DNA from: Lonicera japonica
Taxonomy: Eukaryota; Streptophyta; Magnoliopsida; Dipsacales; Caprifoliaceae
DNA length: 64,000 nucleotides
NCBI GenBank assembly: GCA_021464415.1
Contig: CM038465.1
Coordinates: forward strand, 19,065,839 to 19,129,838
Reading direction: 5' to 3'
The notes under the pieces are model-generated. The model was given only the letters and a program-made list of their open reading frames with translations, searched no databases and was not told where the DNA came from. Shown piece after piece: positions 59,531 through 64,000 of this stretch; the stretch's first letter is position 1, and every line of letters begins with the position of its first letter. The position numbers and the translations under genes are program-made.

Positions 59531-59799
59531 TCTTGAGCCCTAATCACTATCAGAACACCTGCTGAACTAAACTAACTCAATCCAAATCCATACCCAGCGG
59601 AATGTAACCAAACCCGAGACCCAGTAGCTCCACATGACATTTTCTAACACATTTTTCCAGTTCATGCCAACATCAACCACCCACTTCCTGTGGCCCCTGC
59701 CAACATCGTTGTAACACCAGCGCAAGATCCTGAAGCCGTCTAGTTGAACCCTGAACATAACCAACCCCTTTAAAATCATAATTGCCAAGCCATACTTTA

Positions 59800-60115
59800 T
59801 GCAGATCCGTGCAAGGGGCATACACTGAGGGTGCCAAGGGTATAAGCACTGAGTGTATCGATAAGAAGACTCTAGTAGCTCTTCAAAGACTAGCATTTCC
59901 ATCATCATTCGTATACACTGAGGGTGCAGAGGGTATATTCACTGAGGGTATTGACGAGAAGACTCGAGCAGCTCTCCAAAGACTAGCCTATCCATCATCA
60001 TTTGCATACATTGAGAATACCAAGGGTTTATGTACTGAGGGTATCGACAAGAACGCCCGACCAACTCCCCAAGATTAGCCTCTCCATTTATCGTTCGCAC
60101 TAAGGGTGCCTTAAC
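59800..60115 (+). repeat. ~95-bp tandem repeat, about 3.3 units
   Basis: Units built from 'cactgagggtgccaagggta', 'gataagaagactc', 'gctcttcaaagactagc' and 'ccatcatcattcg'. Element A has only short versions of these words (20150-20266, 21710-21850). Confidence 0.8.
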
Positions 60116-62389
60116 CCACACCATCACAATCCCATGGTCGTCCTATCAACAGAATCAAAAATTCTACCTCTGAAGAATATTGGTAAGCCTCCTAAGACTG
60201 AGGGTAAGAGCAAAAAGCAGCAACACACAAGGACTCAGACAAGGTCATAGAGAATCAAGAAGGAGATGGCAACTTGTCAAGATGGAAGCATGACGAAAGA
60301 TCGGCAGAATCCCAAGACGAAAGCACTCCATTTCTCTTGTCACCGCACACTCACTAAATTAACCAAAAATCAATATTTGCCTTTTTAGTGTTGTTATATT
60401 GTCGAAAAATTATCGGTCTTGCATGTATACATTTGCATTTAGATTATTTCAAGTAGTGTAACATACTTTTTGAATCAAGCAACGTAAGATTCACGACCTT
60501 TTCAAAACTAAGTTTTCAAAACATGGTGCGATGATTTAAGAAGTAAGCGAATACTTGAAATTTAGGAAAGCATGGCATAAGCATGGCATTTGGCATACAC
60601 ATGAACACTTGCATAAGTGTATCGCACATCGGTCCAAGAACATATAAGCATTAGGCTCCATGACCTACCAGACAAGCTTCACCACCGCATCCCGATGTAT
60701 ACCTCGATGATTAGTCACACCACCATCACAACACCAAATCAACGCACTCTCGATCATCATGATAAGATCACTTTATAAGCCTTCCCAGAGAGGCAAAACA
60801 CAATCACATGTCCTCCCAGAGAGTTAAATCACTTCACATGCCCTCCTAGAGAGGCAAATCACATCACATTTCCTCCCAGAGAGTCGAATCACATCAAAAT
60901 TCCTCCTAGAGAGTTAAATCACTTCACAAGCCCTCTTAGAGAGGCAAATCACGTTATAATTCCTCCCAGAGAGTCGAATCACATCTCATCCCAGAAAGTC
61001 AAATCACCTCAAAATTCCTCCCAAAGTGTCAAATCATATATATAACCCATAGCCCTTTTTACAAGGCAAATCCCAAGCCCTTTCTACAGGCACTATTATA
61101 AAGCCCTTTCTACAGGAAAATCCAAGTCCTTTCTACATGCATAAACCAAAGCCCTTTCCACAAACCAATCCCTTTCTACAGTCACATACCAAAACCCTTT
61201 CTACAGTAAACCCAGACCCTCTCCATAAACCAAAAAAAAGCCCCTTCTAAAGAGCTATATGAGAAAGATAAAGAAGAGAAAGATTTGAATGATAAAATCT
61301 TATAATTGATATACGGGGATCAAACCTCGAAAAAGGGCTTTTGGCCTAACTTCTTCTCTTCTAAAGAAGTTTTCAAAATATGCTTACAAAGGTTCTCGGA
61401 CCGAAAATCATAAACACAGGCATGACAATGTCAAATGCGAACTTTCAAAGCAAATGTTCTCAAATCACAAGAACGATGATGCTCAAAAAACCTGATAAAG
61501 TGAGAAGGAACAAAGTGGGTACAAGAAAAAATTGAAAGAGTAAAAAAGAGGATAAATCCCACAGTGCAAAAAGAATATTGAGAAAAAAAAACAGAAAGGC
61601 AAAAGATGACAGCAAGAGACACACCAAGAGTGACAGCTAGGCCAAAATGCCCAGGGCTACGTCTTGGGTGAGAAAGGATGCTGGCCATGTAAAAAAGAAT
61701 AAATAAGCTGCATCAAAAAAGCTTTTAAACAATTAAAGAGGAATAAGGGCATCGAAAAACAGAATACAATGCAAGCACACAAAAAATTCTTCTCTCACGA
61801 AGTCATAAAATAATAAGTAGAATCGTACCCCGGTGACACAAAAAATGTCACGAAAGCAAAGCAAGAGGCAAAGTCCAAAACACATGCACGAGGTTCGAGA
61901 ATTGAGAGAACGTAACTCGATCGTTTCTCAAGAAGAAAGAAGCCAACCAAAAGTTCTTGTTTTTCCAAAAATAAAATAAAATATCACACCAAAACTTTCT
62001 CTCTTTATCTCTCTATGTCTTCTCAGAGACTCTCACCTCCTCAACAAATCATCAACCCTCGCGTTAACCCTTATCCAAGCCAGTAAAAGTTACCTCTCCA
62101 ACAGTTCATCAACCTGCAGCCTTTATCCTAACCAGTAGGAATTCTCATTTCCTCAGCAGACCGGCCATCAACCATCATATCCTCAATAAATCACCAACCT
62201 TCCCTAACTAGAACAGTGTCTCTAGTGACCATGAATCATCATATCCCCATTTGATCCCTAATCAAGCTAAAGCAATATCCCCAGCAGACCATGTGTTGTA
62301 ACCTGTCAAACTAAAGTAATGTCTCCACTAGACCATCAACCATCATATCCCCACCAGACCACCTACCCTCACCTTGTCAAGCTAACCAA
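60116..62389 (+). other. 3' non-coding region of element B with minisatellites
   Basis: Collinear with 21850-23890 of element A. Holds a ~30-bp 'cctcccagagagtcgaatca' array at 60780-61040 and 'ccctttctacagg' repeats at 61050-61260. No coding. Confidence 0.65.
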
Positions 62390-62943
62390 ATCAGAATTGT
62401 TAATGGAATCGTCCCTGCCTGTGGGAGTACAAAACCTTCCCTGCCTGTGAAAATTCAAAATCATCCCTGCCTGTGGGAGTACAAAACTTTGCCTGCCTGT
62501 GGGAGTACAAAACCTTCCCTGCTAATGGGAATTCAAAATCATCCCTGCCTGTGGGAGTACATCCCTGCCCGTGGGAGTACAAAACTTTCCCTGCCTGTGG
62601 GAATTCAAAATCATCCCTGCATGTCGGAGTATAAAATCATCCCTGCCTGTGGGAGTACGGGAGTACAAAACTTCCCTGCTTGTGGAAATTCAAAATTATC
62701 CCTGCCTGTAGGAGTACGTCCCTTGCCTGTGGGAGTGCAAAACCTTCCCTGCCTGTGGGAAATTCAATATCATCCCTACCTGAGGGAGTACTTCATTTCC
62801 TGTGGGAGTACAAAACCTTCCCTGCCTGTGGGAGTACAAAACCTTCTCTGCCTGTGAAAATTCAAAATCATCCCTACCTGTGGGAGTGCAAAACCTTCCC
62901 TGCCTGTGGGAATTCAAAATCATCCCTGCCTATAGGAGTTTTA
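62390..62943 (+). repeat. Expanded CCCTGCCTGTGGGAGTAC minisatellite
   Basis: About 18 imperfect units of 27-31 bp ('tccctgcctgtgggagtaca' + 'aaaccttcc' or 'aaaatca'). Frames in both directions translate to repetitive peptides and are not genes. Element A has only three or four of the core words, spaced ~85 bp apart (23890-24160). Confidence 0.93.
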
Positions 62944-64000
62944 ATATCCGTACTTTAATTTCTTTTAAATTGAATTATATTAGCTTATTTATACTCATGT
63001 GAGTGATCGTTAGGTGATTCGGGTGGTTTGAATTGATTTTGGTTGGTAAATAATAAGTTTTGGTCTTTCGCAATTTGTTATTTCTAGCTATCTTTGAGCT
63101 ATCGTAATTTCTTCTCTATTTATCGAAAGTGAGATTTCGTTTACATAGGTGTCTAGTATTTGTACTATTCTACAACTTTTTGTGTTTTAACCAAAGTCCA
63201 ATTCACACTCCTCGTGCGTCAAAACAGGGTGCAAAGTAGGCCCATTGCAAAATTCTGGTCATTGGGTAGCGTTTCAGTAGAGCGCTGTCTTCGGTGAATT
63301 TTTGGGAAAATATATCTAGAATTTGGAAAAACTTCCTCTTAGAAAGTTGTAGATTCTTGAAATACCTTTCCGTGAACATAAAGAACACCTTAAACGGAGT
63401 TCCGAACGAAAAATTATGGTCAAAACAAAAATAGTGCTCTAGGGCCCAAAAATTAAAGCGCGGACCAGTATGGCGTTTTTGGAATACCGGTCCGGCACCA
63501 AAATTTTGGAAAAATTGACCCCCGCGGACCGGTATTGGGTATTTTTCATACAGTTCCGCCAGTTAACTATTCCCAACGACTTAAGCTCGTTTTAAGGCCA
63601 TTTTTACTCATTTTTCAACCCATTTTCGAGGCAACCTCCCACACACTTCTAAGGGAGGCTCCAAAGGGTTCTAGAAAGAGAGAGAATGAGATTTCTACGC
63701 ATCTATCCGTCCGAATCGAAGATTCAAGCTTGATATCATCCAAACCACCTTTAAGGTATTATTCATCATCTTCTATCTTGGTTTTCTTCTATAAAAGGTC
63801 AAGCGTGAGCTTTGGCTACTTGGGTTGGGTTTATACTCTATTAATTTGAGGATTTGGCTATGCTAGGAACGCGGTGACACGAGAGCTTGAGGATTTCACC
63901 GAACGGGGCTTCGGTTTATAACTTTCTTCCTTCTTTTGGTCTATACACTTGAGGTAGGGGTTTATATGACTTCAAAACTCGATAATATAGTTTAAATGTT
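62944..64000 (+). mobile_element. 5'-truncated LTR of the 54432-57219 family, runs off the window
   Basis: Matches from about 54575 onward ('ctcatgtgagtgatcgttag', 'ctgtcttcggtgaatttttg', 'gaaatacctttccgtgaaca'). The first ~140 bp of the LTR is missing. It carries ATACCGGTCCG at 63484-63494 and its exact reverse complement CGGACCGGTAT at 63525-63535, with a one-mismatch third copy at 63461-63471, in a place where the 54432 LTR has only a few GC bases (near 55070). Confidence 0.82.

Larger units (their letters stand above)
52170..62943 (+). mobile_element. Element B: decayed Tat/Ogre-like Ty3 retrotransposon
   Basis: 5' LTR 52170-54222, PBS, a leader cut by two solo LTRs (54432-57219 and 57382-58500), a gag stub and a minisatellite-rich 3' region. 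It is collinear with element A wherever neither is deleted. No pol and no 3' LTR are in the window; the sequence changes at about 62943 to a truncated LTR of another family. Confidence 0.8.

Noticed and set aside
62447..62958. Overlapping ORFs of 60-136 codons rich in WEYK/PACGS or SHRQGRF repeats
   Set aside because: They are translations, in several frames and on both strands, of the 27-31 bp minisatellite. Lack of stops follows from the unit length, not from coding.

Overview
This is nuclear DNA from a flowering plant, very probably a eudicot. It is AT-rich, intron-containing and dense with LTR retrotransposons, and it carries two TIR-NBS-LRR (TNL) resistance-type genes, a class essentially absent from monocots. 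Species cannot be told from the sequence. No RNA gene, CRISPR array or bacterial feature was seen.

Layout. (1) 1-1069 is the 3' end of a first TNL (last LRRs and a C-JID exon), followed by a Helitron-like element containing a MITE and by a Copia LTR remnant. (2) 3984-12219 is a complete Ty1/Copia element: two near-identical 1.3-kb LTRs, a 5-bp target duplication, a primer-binding site, and one gag-pol frame broken by two nonsense codons. (3) 12.2-15.3 kb is non-coding, with a 680-bp solo LTR and a Helitron 3' terminus. (4) 15268-25107 is a decayed Tat/Ogre-like Ty3 element (element A) with a broken gag, no pol, minisatellite-rich 3' sequence, a truncated 3' LTR and a nested solo LTR. (5) 26.9-40.9 kb is a second, wrecked TNL. 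Its TIR exon is intact. It is followed by a Copia fragment, a duplicated piece of the TIR exon, an NB-ARC exon ruined by a ~98-bp inverted duplication at the MHD position, a nonsense-containing exon, a long-terminal-inverted-repeat MULE in the LRR region, and a frameshifted C-JID exon. (6) 40.9-42.7 kb is a paralogue of the DNA after TNL-1, with its own Copia remnant and a SINE-like insertion. (7) 42935-51552 is a large Mutator-like element with ~158-bp inverted termini. It carries a decayed MURA-type transposase on the minus strand, split by a 2.6-kb solo LTR, and a GRF zinc-finger gene on the plus strand, split by a MITE. (8) 52170-62943 is a second Tat/Ogre-like element (element B) with two nested solo LTRs and an expanded minisatellite. 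(9) From 62944 to the end is a 5'-truncated LTR of the same family as the solo LTR at 54432-57219.

No gene in the window looks fully functional. The best candidate for a working product is the TIR exon at 27062-27612, which reads into a stop exactly at its splice donor and could give a TIR-only protein.

The most interesting pattern is one shared by unrelated elements. Most of the long LTR families here carry, a short distance upstream of their TATA box, a family-specific GC-rich or self-complementary motif (often repeated) whose sequence differs completely between families, and even between two members of one family. It looks like a fast-evolving promoter slot in which dyad symmetry, not sequence, is kept.
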